Shown: positions 8,776-18,721, numbered from the stretch's first letter. The stretch is DNA of 21,112 nucleotides from Chara braunii (GCA_003427395.1 BFEA01000443.1:1004143-1025254); one strand, 5' to 3'. Notes: generated by a model not told the origin, from the sequence alone. Translations and numbers: made by a program.

Positions 8776-9862
8776 TCAGATTGATGTTATAGCCGCATTG
8801 CATGACGGGATAGTCGGAGGACATCGAAGTTTCACGACAACTTACAAAAAGACGATGAAACTCTATTACTGCGAAGGGATGTTTGAAATGACTCGTAAAT
8901 ACTGTGAGTCATGTGTACCCTGTCAAGTACGATCGCCTATCAAGTACAAAGAGCCTCTGCATCCTAGGTACATCAAAGAAGTATGGGTGGTTGTCCACTT
9001 GAAACTATTGGCCATGCCACTGGGTCTCGGCGGGTATAACTACATATTTGACGCAAGGGACAATCTTACCGGGTTTGTTGATAGCAGGGTAATTAGGAAC
9101 AAGACAGGGGCAACACTGGCAGAGTGCATTAAAGAATACTACCTCAGGTATCCATTCGTGTTAGAGTTTACAATGGACAAGGGGTCTTAGTTTACGTGTG
9201 GGGAAGTGAAAGGACTGCTGAAAGAGCTGGGAGTAATGGGTAACTACACGACTCGGACTCACCCACAAGCGAATGCGCCAGTTGAAAGAGGCCATAGTAC
9301 CAACTTGCTAGCCAAGTAGACTAATGGGAAGCCGAATCTCTGGCCTAAATTTCTGAAAACGGTATTCTTTGTGGAGAATATCACTGTCAAAAGAACAACA
9401 AGGTATGCATCTGCGACCCTCTGGTATTGTCGGCACACCACATTTTCAATTGAGAGTTCTCTAAGAACATGACGCAGACAAGACTTGGAGAACAATTTGA
9501 CACTTGAAGAGCTACTGGACCTGAGGGCAAGGCAAATCAGCGCCACATAAGAAAGGATTCAGGAAGCGGTCATAAAAGTGGCGGATAGCCGTGGAAAAGA
9601 CAAAGAAAGGTGGAACAAATTCCCTAGAGTGAGGGTCGAGCCACTGCAAGTTGGCGAAACGGTATTGCTCTACGACTCTTCTTTGGAAATGCAGTGGTCG
9701 CGAAAGCTGGACAAGCGTTGGCTTGAACCTTTCAAAATCAGAAAACGGGGACTTCATGGGACCTATGAATTGGAAGAGATGGATTGGACTCCAAGGAAGG
9801 ACTAGGTTTCAGGGTCCAGGCTGAAGAAATTCAAGGTCAGAGAAGAGGTGAGCCCGGTTTGA
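8756..9862 (+). pseudogene. Ty3/gypsy-type integrase, five in-frame stops
   Basis: One frame spans the whole segment without a frameshift. It opens with an HHCC zinc-binding module: His in LHDG, His in GGHRS, then CESCVPC. The rve core follows with GGYNYIFDARDNLTGFVD, a catalytic-type Asp in FTMDKGS and a Glu in PVERGH exactly 35 positions later (D-x35-E). The first catalytic Asp appears lost: VHLKLLAMP has Lys where related integrases carry Asp. The C-terminal part has VGETVLLYDSSLE, SRKLDKRW, GTYELEE and [10 protein letters not shown], typical of the gypsy integrase tail. Stops are TAG 9188, TAG 9317, TGA 9470, TAA 9548 and TAG 9803. The first sits at the position after GS, where the family normally has Glu. 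Reverse transcriptase sequence is missing upstream, where P4 lies instead. The enzyme is dead. Confidence 0.85.
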
Positions 9863-9895
9863 TATAACGAACTTGAGTAAGCAGGAAATATGCTT

Positions 9896-10130
9896 ATGTA
9901 TATATATATCGTCACAAATAGAACTGCCCGGTAAACCGTAGGCAGAGAGAGAGAATATATATATATATATGTATGTATATATATGTGTCTGTATGCCTAA
10001 GTATATACAGATACATATATAAATACATATGTATATATATATGTATACGTATATGTATATGTGTGGATATATTGGGATTATATACGTGTATATACATACG
10101 TATATATGTATATATATACATACATATGAG
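9896..10130. repeat. TA/TG-rich alternating microsatellite
   Basis: About 230 bp of alternating purine-pyrimidine sequence (TATA, TGTA, TACG words), broken by a GA run at about 9944-9954. Both strands stay open as Tyr/Ile-rich frames, which is an artefact of the repeat. It separates the integrase and Gag remnants. Such DNA is prone to slippage and unwinding. Confidence 0.85.
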
Positions 10131-10261
10131 TGCAGATAAAAGGGTATCTTGTCAAGCTTGTATTAATTATGAAAAGTGTTGCCTTGATGATGATGACGAA
10201 TCCTTGTACCTGTCATTGCTTCCTCTCTATGTGCAGGCGTGACCCTTGGGGAGAAGTGGCC

Positions 10262-12491
10262 ATGGCCCAGCGAGGAAGGATGGCAGGGCCCTCTGGACCA
10301 ACCTTGAGAAAGGGAGGGCAAAGGAGGGATCAAGGAATCTCAAGGAACCTGGAGGAATTACCATTCTACAGAGCAGGGGATAACTTGTGCGTATTTTTGA
10401 GGGATTTTGAGGAGTATGCATTTAGGCGAGAGTGGGATGATAAGATACTCTCGAAAGTGACTGGGATGGGGGGATATAAAAAGAAAATTGAAGGAGTGGC
10501 AACTGAGTGTTTGAGGTGGAAGACGTGTGTAGTAAAATTGTGGCAGCTCATAGGAAACTTTCCAAGGGGCGAGATTAAGGACGATTTGACATTTGATGGG
10601 ACAAACCTGGATCAGTTTGTTGACAGCTTACAACTATCTGCAGAAAAGGGTGGATGGAATGACGAGGAAAAGAGAAAGAGGTTGATGAAGAGAACAAAAA
10701 AAAGTGAGAGTGAAGAAGTGAAGAGGATTGTTGAGGAAGCTTGCACTTGGCAGGGTATACTAATAAAGCAGCAGATGACATATACCCAGATAAGGCAAGA
10801 CCAAACAAGAAAGGAAAGGCTACAAGAGAAGGGATTGTGGATTGGAAGGGAGGGGATGAGTTGCAGAGAAAGGCTCAGGAGGAAGGAGAGGAAGAGGATG
10901 TGCCCTTGAGGAACCTGAGAAGCAAGTCAATAACTTTTTCCAAGGACAGGAACAGAGGATCTGACCAGGCAATGGAAGAGGAGAAGGAAGAAAAGGAGGC
11001 GGCGGTGGACAGAAAAAGGGGCCAGGAAGTGAATAGGGCACCAAAGGCCAAAATGATTGAAGGAAGAAGATCAGTTGAGGATAAAAGGGAAGGAGTGGAG
11101 GTGGAGAGAAGTGAGAAGGGAGGGAGAACAAAAAGAATAAGGCAGTGGAAGGGGAAAATGAGGAAGAGAGAAAGGTGGAGTATAGAGGTTCATCTCAGCA
11201 AAAAGGGAAAGCAAGAGCAGGGCAGATAAGCAAAGAAGAGAGAGCTCAGAGGGAGAAGAGGAAGAAAGGATGGAGGGACTATATGATTAGAATGCTACAA
11301 GATGATGATCTGTCTGTAAACTCCACTTCGGATATGAGGTTCAAGAGGATGCTGCTTTCTGAACTGGTGGTAAGTTCCAAGCACTCCACCAACTTGCACA
11401 AACTGATGGGATTGCATGAAATGTTGGATGAGAAGTGCACAAGGCTCTTCGAGGAATATGCTGATGTTGCAAAGAAATTGGGTGAGATGGAGAGGGGAAA
11501 GAATGAGAAAGAAATTGGAGAGGACATGGAGGCAGTGGGAAAGGGGCTTCAGGCAGAGCTCAAGGGAAACACTGCGCTCCTTACCCAAAGATTCTTGGAC
11601 TATATCCCTGGGCTCTTGAAGGAGATGAGCAGGTTAAGAAAGAAGGAAGAGGAAAGGGATGCCCAAGTGACAAGATTGACAGAGGATTTGGAAGGGATGA
11701 GAAGGGAAATGGAAGACTTGAAGAAGGAGAAGGAAGAACTGCTAAAACAAGAAACTGCTTTGGAGGTTTCCCTGTCCCAGAAAAGCAAGGAACTGGAAGA
11801 TGAGGTAGCAGAAAGGGAGAAGATGGAAAAAAAAATTGAGGGTTTGTGCTTTGGGATCAGTGTGCAAGGGGAAGACCTGGAACAAGTGATTACAGAAAGG
11901 GAAAAGATGAGTCTGGTATGAGAGAAAAGGTGGGAGGAAGTACTGGAAGGGATAAAAGAGCTCAAACTGAGTCACCAGGAAAGAGAGAAGGAGATCACGA
12001 GAGTGGTAGAGTGGAAGAATGAGGGAGGGTTTGAGATCAAGATGGCAGAAGGAGAAAGGAAGGTTCCTCAGTCAAAAGAAGGAGAAGGAAGGATGGGTAA
12101 GCAGACCGAGGTTGGAACGGAGGGACCATCCAGCAAAGAGCCACAAGAAGAGCCAAGGGTTGAAGGACCTCCTGCCTCAGAGGAAAATAAGAGTGAATGT
12201 GTGGGGTTGCCTCAACAGAGGGGCATCAAGAGGAATGAACAGCCTGGTGTGGAAACATCAGAAGGGGATGGGAGTCAGGCAGAGACTTCAAATCGGCCTC
12301 TTGCCAAGAAGACCAGATATAACAAAGCCAGAAGTGGGTGCTTCTTCCGCACGGAAGAAGAACATTTCAGGGATGACTGTGCGATATTGGCCGAATATAT
12401 TAGGAAAGGGGTGACCAGGTTTGACCTCAGGGAGGATTGGTTGCCAGCAATGGACAGACAATTCTCAGGACGCCCGAGGGTGGCACGGTAG
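10262..12491 (+). pseudogene. Gag-like polyprotein with coiled coil and degenerate CCHC knuckle, broken
   Basis: Translation likely begins at ATG 10262 (MAQRGRMAGPSG). Part 1 (10262 to about 10780-10909) resembles a retrotransposon Gag N-terminal domain: FLRDFEEYAFRREWDD, then FDGTNLDQFVDSLQLSAEKGGWND and a KSESEEVKRIVEEAC helix. Reading then moves to a second frame (to about 11115) and a third (11115-12491), so there are two frame changes. Part 3 has a long heptad-rich coiled coil (about 11420-11920), a TGA at 11919-11921, a same-frame continuation, a Pro/Glu-rich linker and then CFFRTEEEHFRDDC. That last motif has exact C-x2-C-x4-H-x4-C spacing, but the second Cys is Arg. Assignment as Gag rests on this layout and the neighbouring integrase. 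A degenerate host coiled-coil gene is a weaker alternative. Confidence 0.65.
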
Positions 12492-14096
12492 AACGTCGTA
12501 GGATGCTGGGGCAAACCGCTGCTTTCTCAGGATAGGAAATAGGTAGGTTGTAAGTTAAGATATTTTGATAAAAGCGGGGAGAACAAATGAGAGAGTAGAG
12601 TGTAGTATGGGAAAAGGGCGCAAACTTTTATTCTAGGATTTGGTAAGGGTAGAAGGTTAAAAGTGGGAGGTAGCATAAGGGGAAATGCATAAAACATTTT
12701 GGAGTTGAGATGAGAGGTGAGTGGGATGAGTCACATATTGTATCATACTTGTATTTTATACATATACATATGATCAGAAAGGGGGGGAAATGAGTTGGTG
12801 ACCACAAACACTATTCACATTGTGAGTGTATCATTGTCCATGATTTCAAGTCTTCTTTTGTGGATAAGTATCTCCCTTCGTCTATCACTATTTAGATCCT
12901 CTGAGGTCTGGGAATGGTGGTAGAGGAACGGGTGGGTTAGTGGATGGATGGAAGTCGGCAAAAGGATTGAATGACCTGATGCTGAATTGATTACATGTGT
13001 ATGATTGGAATGTCATGCTATGGTACGGGTAAATACCTCTCATGGGGAAAATATTGTTTTGCCAAATAAATTCGAATGGGATATCTGTTTTGGATGGATC
13101 AGACAAACAAAAAGTCAACAAGCTTGATTTCAATTCAAATATTGGTTTTATATATATCAATGACCCCGAGGTGCATGCCTCACCGAACTAAGATCAAAGA
13201 CTTGGAGGGCACAACCCTGAGTGGCAACCTGACGATAGCTCAATTACTTGGAAATCTCATTTATTTGGTTTATTTTTTAAAGAAGCATCGTTCATCTATC
13301 TCAAGGGTTAACCTGAGGGCATAAAATACCAAGCCTATAGTGAAAAATTGACATCGTTGGGACGTAACTCCCAGCATGGGCTGTTGACCTAGCATAACCA
13401 GGCAGTGGACCCTTCGACTATGGCCTAGAAGAGAGACTAGAGGGGATGGCCACCCCAGTGAAAGAATTTATTCAGGCAGGAGTCGAAGGGGTTGAGATTA
13501 GTCTTGAAATTGTGAATATATTTGAAAAGATAGGCCGAATATCCCATCGTTGCGCAACCAATGAGGGCGACCACCGATAAGCAACAACGCGGTGGGCCGC
13601 AGCTCCGGCCTGATCAGCAGGACTGTGGTGGGTCATGATGGGGACCGCTTGTCCTCCTGTATTAGGCTCCGGGCAGGACAGCAGGCAACTTTGGATAGTA
13701 ATATCAAAAGTTGAGCGCCCAATGTCTCGGTTAGGACCCGCGTTTTAGGGGTTGAGTTCGCACGCGGACGCAGACCCTAAAAAACAACCAACGAATACCT
13801 GGGCCAAAGTCTAAGGGTGTGGGAAAGGAAAGGAGTGTTGCCATACTTGACTATTTCATGTACTGTATTACGGATCAAGTATCCCCACTTCAAGTCATTG
13901 AATTTATTTTGTAATGTGGGAGACCCGGGTTAAAATCCCGACAGTAATAATGAAAAGTGAGGTGACGACGTCAATCCTGAACCACATTTCATTCCAGGAT
14001 TCAGAATTGACAATTTGTTTGTCGGAAAACATCTTTTGTTTGTATACAGTTCTTTAGGCGACGGGGACGTCGCTTAATGGGTCTGGAATACTGTCG
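12492..14096. other. Stretch without a supportable gene downstream of gag
   Basis: Purine-rich DNA runs to about 12790. After that come mixed sequence with two weak antisense ORFs (12888-13160 minus and 13076-13324 plus) and GC-richer DNA at about 13540-13760. No protease or reverse transcriptase similarity was seen, although pol would normally follow gag. A TTAAAATCCCG word near 13930 resembles a tRNA T-arm, but no cloverleaf forms. Confidence 0.45.
12776..12790 (+). promoter_or_regulatory. Polypurine-tract-like run (possible LTR boundary)
   Basis: AGAAAGGGGGGGAAA is followed directly by TGAGTTGG. LTR retrotransposons prime plus-strand DNA synthesis at such a tract, immediately before a 3' LTR that starts with TG. 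The position, about 290 bp after the Gag remnant, is suggestive only; I did not find a matching 5' LTR. Confidence 0.25.
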
Positions 14097-14126
14097 GGCC
14101 AAATACCCTTACAAAGGTATTTGGCC
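14097..14126. repeat. Perfect 11-bp stem-loop
   Basis: The arms GGCCAAATACC and GGTATTTGGCC enclose an 8-nt loop. The stem has no mismatch. It lies in gene-poor DNA. It could be the core of a small inverted-repeat element or a structured transcript; no flanking target-site duplication was noticed. Confidence 0.7.
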
Positions 14127-14471
14127 ATGATTTTACAGTCTTCACATCGATTGTGCCGACCATCATGATAGAGTGGGTCTAAACTTAGAAGTGCACACGT
14201 TTCCTCGACCATTGGGGCAGGGGCGACTCGATGAGAAAATTTTAAGATTATGCGTGCATGTTATTATGACACACGCTGTAATGGTTAGGATCGATGCTAA
14301 TACCCTTCGACCAGGAAGGTTGAGGGATTGATTAAGTTACTGTTACTGTTATGTTAGAATACATCCATGACACGCAAAATGACAGCGTTGTTCGGTCTCG
14401 AGTACCCGACACATCTAACTCCACATGGTGTGGTACCAACTTACCCGCCACTTGAGTGTTTTCCTCGCTGC

Positions 14472-14544
14472 GACCCTCAATGGGGTGGCCACAGCTAAGT
14501 ACCGGCCTTTGGGCCTTTCGACCAACTAGGTACCCTTGAGGGTC
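14472..14544. repeat. 9-bp inverted repeat with 55-bp loop
   Basis: GACCCTCAA at 14472-14480 is complementary to TTGAGGGTC at 14536-14544. It is one of several dyads clustered in 14.1-14.8 kb. Confidence 0.5.
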
Positions 14545-14693
14545 ACATATACACTCGAGTTGACAATCACTCGGACAAGCATGCATACCAGCGATCGCGC
14601 GCACACACCGACTTAGAACACGGACTTAGATCATGAGATCAACTAAGCCCGGTACGCTACATATAACTGGGTTGTTCTTTTTTTATTAGAAGG

Positions 14694-14790
14694 AGGAGCT
14701 AGCTTAGTAGGTTTAAGCATGGGATGGTTAAGCTAAGGGTGTAGGGAACAAATCCTCCCCGACCCTTAGCTAGCTCCTTTTGAAGGAGCT
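14694..14790. repeat. Nested inverted repeats around AGCTAGCTCC
   Basis: Three overlapping dyads occur. The 11-bp arms AGGAGCTAGCT (14694-14704) and AGCTAGCTCCT (14768-14778) form one. The 10-bp arms AGCTAAGGGT (14731-14740) and ACCCTTAGCT (14762-14771) form the second. The 8-bp hairpin AGCTCCTT/AAGGAGCT (14772-14790) forms the third. The arrangement allows alternative folds and resembles the terminal structure of a small non-autonomous DNA element, but no coding capacity is present. Confidence 0.6.
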
Positions 14791-14922
14791 TAACGAATAT
14801 TTTCAACCGTACCCGGTCAGTCGAGGCTCGAATTCGTGACCTTGGTTTCGGGATTCAATAGAGTTAGAGCCTGTTGTGACAGTCGGCACAACGAGGTAGT
14901 TAGTAGTTAGATTCTCTTTGTG

Positions 14923-14947
14923 TTTTTTTTTTTTTTTTTTTTTTTTT
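14923..14947 (+). repeat. Poly(T) run of 25
   Basis: An uninterrupted run of 25 T follows TTTGTG. On the minus strand this is poly(A), which could be the tail of a reverse-transcribed retroposon lying at higher coordinates. The sequence to the left (14810-14920) does not resolve into a recognisable element. Confidence 0.8.
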
Positions 14948-15259
14948 CTTTTATTGTTATTTGTCAGAATCTTATTCATTATTTGGGCACCGTGGTCTAT
15001 CTCCGCAGCATCGCCTTTCGTGAATCTGCCTCCCATTCAGGACAGATTCAACCGAAGGAAACACGGACCACATCTCGGGAAAGAAGAAACCGTGAAGGCG
15101 ACAAGGGGCAAACACGGGCATTCGCGAAGGCGCGGGCAAGCGCAAGCGCAAGCGCGGCAGACAACACTGTCAAGAGGAGTGACACGTGGGCAAAGACAAG
15201 GCAAGAGCACGTTAAGGGGACAACACGGAGTGGATAGCGAGCAGAAGATACAGCGCAAG

Positions 15260-15335
15260 GGAGGACGAGAAAGAGAGGTGCATGAAGAAGAAGAAGAAGG
15301 GGGAGGAGGAAAAGAAGAAGAGGAAAGGTAGGCAA
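15260..15335. repeat. GA/GAA-rich low-complexity tract
   Basis: Purine-rich on plus and pyrimidine-rich on minus. It sits on the intron side of the minus-strand donor at 15355/15356, matching the pattern at the other cassettes. Confidence 0.7.
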
Positions 15336-15355
15336 GAGGAAGGGAAACGACTTAC

Positions 15356-15403
15356 CTCCCCTTGCAGTCGATGACGACGATGTTCCGGGCGTGGGTTTCG
15401 GGA
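15356..15403 (-). other. Exon-like segment ending in GAG|GTAAGT
   Basis: The minus-strand reading PETHARNIVVIDCKG leads into a GAG|GTAAGT 5' splice site at 15355/15356, followed by a long pyrimidine-rich intron-like tract. An AG that could serve as acceptor lies just above 15403, but its polypyrimidine tract is weak. The IVVIDCKG string looks like a buried beta strand. The product family is unknown. Confidence 0.3.
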
Positions 15404-15567
15404 CTTTGTTCGTGAGTTACGAAGGGGGGGGAGTTCCAGTTCACTCGTCACTAGCGGTAGTCACGACTGTCGAGAATTCCCTATACTATGGTATTGGGTT
15501 GGAGATCGTTGCGAATCACCCTCGCTTGTTTTCTTGCGGTGAGTGGCGCCTGATCACCGACGGCGGC

Positions 15568-15647
15568 CTGATTGGCAATCATTTGCAGGTGGTAGAGGCG
15601 GAGGTGCCTGTCATCGGCTCTCGGCTTCGGCACCCTCATCCCGTAGG
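15568..15647 (-). other. Cassette A, related to the cassette at 19628-19723
   Basis: The minus-strand translation YGMRVPKPRADDRHLRLYHLQ followed by MIANQ resembles YNLRI then HLKMSLMQTIANT of cassette C. Shared features are Y-x-[ML]-R-[VI] and H-L-[KR] with Q-x-I-A-N downstream, separated by a short length difference. The acceptor and donor found in cassette C are not conserved here, so this copy may be decayed. It is part of a 72-codon open frame (15481-15699). Confidence 0.3.
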
Positions 15648-15919
15648 CATCGGAGAGAACGGCCGCAACTTTGTTGGGGTGTTGTCTTCGTGCTCGCACT
15701 CACGAGCGGAGTATTCCGTTGGCTTTGGAAGGTGTTGATACTTGATAAGGAGACTCTTCTCTCCTTGTCTTCCGAGTGGCGTCACGGAGGGACGCGCCGA
15801 GCAATAGGTAAGTCTTCGACCCCGCTACTATACTCGCCGTAGCAAGAGCAAAAGTCAAACGAATCTACCGCTACAACGTAGAAGTATACACTACTACATG
15901 GGGGTGTGAGAAAACGTAC

Positions 15920-16015
15920 GCATGCATGTGTATGTATGAGTGTGTGTGCGTGTGTGTGGGTGTGTATGCGTATACACGAGTGTACGTGTGCACATATGTG
16001 AGAGAGAGAGAGAGG
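15920..16015. repeat. TG-rich then GA-rich microsatellite
   Basis: GTGTGTGTGCGTGTGTGTGG-type sequence is followed by a GA run at about 15997-16013. It is low-complexity DNA; the overlapping minus-strand frame is an artefact of it. Confidence 0.75.
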
Positions 16016-16196
16016 GAGAAGATGGCCGCACTGAGGAGGAAAAGCGAGCGCGTGTCAAGGTGGGAGATAAGAGCGTGAGCAGGGGTGGATGCGAAAAAAG
16101 GAGGAGATGATTGTGCGGTGGTAGCGTAGAGAGAAAAGGGAAAGAACAAAGGAGGAGAATAAAAAGTAGGAGAGGGAAAGCGAGGAAATGCCTTAC

Positions 16197-16243
16197 CTAG
16201 TCCAGTGATCATCGTTATAGGCTCTGTTTACATCCGGATCAAA
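16197..16243 (-). other. 47-bp exon-like cassette flanked by CAG acceptor and GTAAGG donor
   Basis: On the minus strand, CTACCTTTCCAG is followed by 47 bp encoding FDPDVNRAYNDDHWT and then TAG|GTAAGG. A decayed relative lies at about 18605-18648 (minus). That copy shares GATCCGG, the CTATAA core, TGG and TAG, but it has in-frame stops and no GT donor. The translated segment looks like genuine protein sequence but I cannot name it. Confidence 0.4.
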
Positions 16244-16267
16244 CTGGAAAGGTAGCATGTATACATC

Positions 16268-16395
16268 ATTTTTTGTTATTATTATTCTATTATTATTCTT
16301 ATTTGGTTCGACATTCTTATTATTATTTTTAATGATTATTTCATTTGATTCCCATTTATACTTTAAGTTTTCTTTTATTATTTTATCATTACACT
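16268..16395. repeat. ATT-rich microsatellite-like stretch
   Basis: Interrupted TTATTATTATT sequence. It directly follows a CCGGATC-to-GTATACAT segment that also precedes the (ATT)n run at 18722. Confidence 0.65.
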
Positions 16396-16604
16396 TAGAC
16401 GTGACTGTGATCAAGAATGCATAACCCGGACTACAGTACAATGTGGAGTAGTCACTGGTGGTCGATGAAAAGCAAGAGGTGTCAGGAATGAAAGGTGACA
16501 AGCGAGAAAGCTGGTTGGTGGAAGTAGGAAGAACGCAACCGTGCGGAAGGAGGAGGTGTGAGCAGGAAGAGAGGAAGCAATGTGCAAGAGAAAGAAGAAG
16601 AGGA

Positions 16605-16685
16605 AAGGAGGAGAAGAGGAAGAAAAAGGAGAAGAAAAAGAAGAAGAAGAAGAAGAAGAAGAAGAAGAAGAATAAGAAGAAGGAG
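16605..16685. repeat. (GAA)n microsatellite
   Basis: An AAGAAG run of about 45 bp within a purine-rich tract. The long Lys/Leu-rich frames on the two strands are artefacts. Confidence 0.85.
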
Positions 16686-16946
16686 GAGCAGACAGCCATA
16701 ACCAAGCTGCGCTGCTTTATGTTGGATGAGGCGTGTGGTGGTTCTAGGGTGCATGTGGCATCTGTGAGTTGGGGATCGAGGTTGCGAGTGTGCGAGAGAC
16801 ATACCTAGTGTTGGAAGCGTGCGCCATTAGCCACTATCTGCTCGTACTTCGGGAGGACTGTTGTCGTAATCTTCGGCATTATAGAGTAGGCTAGATAGGA
16901 TCTGCCATGTGTTGTCTGGGCGCAGAGCGCCAGACATGATGTCGAC

Positions 16947-17127
16947 ATTGGTTCTTTGGTGATGATGATGAGACTATTCGATCATTGTCACTTTGAGCTT
17001 TTGCTGTGCTCTTATTTGAAGGGACTCGTGATGCAGTTCCGCTTTTCGTTTAAGGTCATGACCATCTAGTCTCGTGTGTATAATGCTGCTTGGTTTCTGA
17101 ACTTCGCTATCACTCATTTTCTTTGCA

Positions 17128-17168
<41 letters not shown>
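16947..17168 (+). repeat. Dispersed repeat R, copy R1, with (ATT)n tail
   Basis: About 170 bp similar to 20694-20855 and, in its last 60 bp, to 19861-19955. Shared landmarks with R2 are TGTGCTCTTATTTGA, GGGACTCGT and TGTATAATGCTG. Each copy ends in an (ATT)n run on the same strand; here the run is 17130-17168. A body with a constant 3' simple-repeat tail is typical of non-LTR retroposons. No coding capacity is seen. Confidence 0.55.
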
Positions 17169-17169
<1 letters not shown>

Positions 17170-17533
17170 GTTCCTGGGTCGTGGCTTATTATTTCAGTTC
17201 AATCAGAGAAGGACATAGGAATGGCAAGTAGAGTAATGAAAAGGGGAGGAGTGAAGATCAAAGGAGAAAGAGAATGAAAGCACTAAGGAGAAAAAGATAA
17301 TGCAGAGATGTAGAAGTGCGGAAAGAAGAGGATTGGACCGAAAGAAGAAAGAGGGAGAGTTAATGTTCTTCCTCCGCCAAGTCCATCATCTCTCCCTCAC
17401 CCTCTGGCTACCTGACCTCTCAAGAGTCTCAGCATCTACAGACTACGAGAGAGAGAAGAGAGAGAGAGAAGAAGGGGGGGGGACTGTGCCAAGCTATCCA
17501 TTATGTGTTTCTGACAGGTGCTACTTTTTTTTT

Positions 17534-17700
17534 CCAAGATGCGCGCCCGACATTATGGCTCTCATGTGAATACTACTCCCGACAAGTCCCCACCTAAAGA
17601 GCAATTGTCGGGCAGATTGAATGCTGATTGTTTCATGCATACAATGCAAGACCTGCTTAACATCAGAGGCACTCCTATAGCCGGAGGCGCCTTCCGATAG
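17534..17700 (+). CDS. Possible small exon or ORF (54 aa)
   Basis: A T-rich tract ending TTTCCAAG precedes ATG 17539. The frame from 17539 to TAG 17698-17700 begins MRARHYGSHVNTTPDKSPPK and contains LNADCFMHTMQDLLNI. The preceding sequence is a reasonable 3' splice acceptor. No domain is recognised and no relative is seen in the window, so this could be chance. Confidence 0.2.
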
Positions 17701-17924
17701 CTTCCCCGGGGCAATCGTCGATGACATCATCCGACCCCACCGAATTGAGACTCACCCACATGCGCCTGCACTGACACATACAATGTCCGAACTCAATAAG
17801 TAAGCACGGGGCATACATGCAAGATCGCTTGATCACAAACAATATTATTACTTATTATTGATGAGGTCGTTGTATTGATGATCGTTGATTGTTCCTTGAG
17901 TATTATTATTATTATCGCTATTTA

Positions 17925-17969
<45 letters not shown>

Positions 17970-18371
17970 TCGATTTACTCGGTACTACATCTGCTGCTTA
18001 CATATACAAGGGTGAAAGACTTGTGGGATGTGAGATGCATCCACCATCGGCGTCGCGAGGCTGGGCCCGTCATAAGGTTGGGCCCATCATCGCCCGACAA
18101 ATGAAATGCGCGCTTATGCCTGTCGTCTCCCCGTGCCATAGTCTCGACATGTTGCACATAGCATGGGACTGGGTCGCGTTGTTGCTCCACTACGTCAGAT
18201 TGTGGGCTATGGAAGTTATAGTCCTCCGTCTCAGGGATTTTGCCTGCAGCGGCTCTGATTGGACGACGACGACGGCAGCGAGGTAAAAGGGGAAAAAAAA
18301 TAAAAATAACAAGGTGTGACAGACAGAAAATGAGAGAGCAGACATACAGATAGACAGACAGGGAGAATTAC
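17700..18371. other. Stretch without a supportable gene
   Basis: Contains the (ATT)n run at 17902-17969, short antisense open frames at about 17975-18286 with no domain, and a purine/ACAG-rich tract at about 18290-18365. Confidence 0.4.
17902..17969. repeat. (ATT)n microsatellite
   Basis: About 68 bp of ATT repeats with a CGCTATTTA interruption. The sequence to its left does not clearly match repeat R. Confidence 0.85.
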
Positions 18372-18477
18372 CTGTGGCACCATAGCTCTTCTTCGTCTAA
18401 TCTCCCTCCTCCTTGTCTGAGTATGTTTTGAGGGACTGGCGCATTCCTCCAGTATGAGCGTCAGACCCCTTCACATA
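18372..18477 (-). other. Exon-like segment with CAG acceptor and CAG|GTAATT donor
   Basis: On the minus strand CATCGCAG leads into 106 bp, then CACAG|GTAATT at 18371/18372, with pyrimidine-rich sequence beyond. The best frame (YVKGSDAHTGGMRQSLKTYS...) meets a TAG after 26 codons, so if it is an exon it is a decayed one or is read differently. Confidence 0.25.
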
Positions 18478-18721
18478 CTGCGATGATGATGTTGTTTGTT
18501 TGGTATGCGCTGCGACATTGATTGGCCTGATCGCTGTATGCTTTGCCTTCCGCTGCGCTATCCTACGCTATGTGAGAAAGGTCGGTTCTTGTTCTGGTCT
18601 ACACCATTACGGTATGCATTATAGTTGTTGTACCGGATCCAAAAGATAGCTTGTATACATTGCTATCATGACATTGTCGATTTATAACGACCGGATAGCT
18701 TGTATCCATGCATTACCACAA

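Larger units (their letters stand above)
8756..12790 (+). mobile_element. Degenerate Ty3/gypsy LTR-retrotransposon remnants
   Basis: This region holds an integrase pseudogene (8756-9862), a TA-rich microsatellite and a Gag-like pseudogene (10262-12491), all on the plus strand, followed by a polypurine run at 12776-12790. No protease, reverse transcriptase or RNase H sequence was recognised. No pair of LTRs or primer-binding site was found by eye. The order integrase then gag is not that of a single Ty3/gypsy element, so this is more likely two abutting or rearranged copies. Confidence 0.6.

Noticed and set aside
9259-9757. Two minus-strand ORFs over the integrase
   Set aside because: They are shadows of the plus-strand integrase, which has clear domain motifs.
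6005-9862. Possible nonstandard genetic code with reassigned stops
   Set aside because: The interrupted frames contain TAA, TAG and TGA alike, while P2 and P3 end at ordinary stops. Decay explains this better than reassignment.
9912-10242. Tyr/Ile-rich ORFs on both strands
   Set aside because: They are translations of the TA-rich microsatellite.
10820-11975. Minus-strand Phe/Ser/Pro-rich ORFs
   Set aside because: They are the antisense reading of the Lys/Glu-rich Gag coiled coil.
13200-13324. LRR-like string in a plus-strand ORF
   Set aside because: The leucine spacing does not repeat and the frame is short, so no leucine-rich-repeat protein was called.
13921-13940. GGGTTAAAATCCCG resembling a tRNA T-arm
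   Set aside because: The upstream anticodon and acceptor arms could not be found, so no tRNA gene was called.
16193-16808. Long Phe/Leu- and Lys-rich ORFs
   Set aside because: They are translations of GAA/TTC low-complexity DNA. Only the 47-bp cassette at 16197-16243 was kept.
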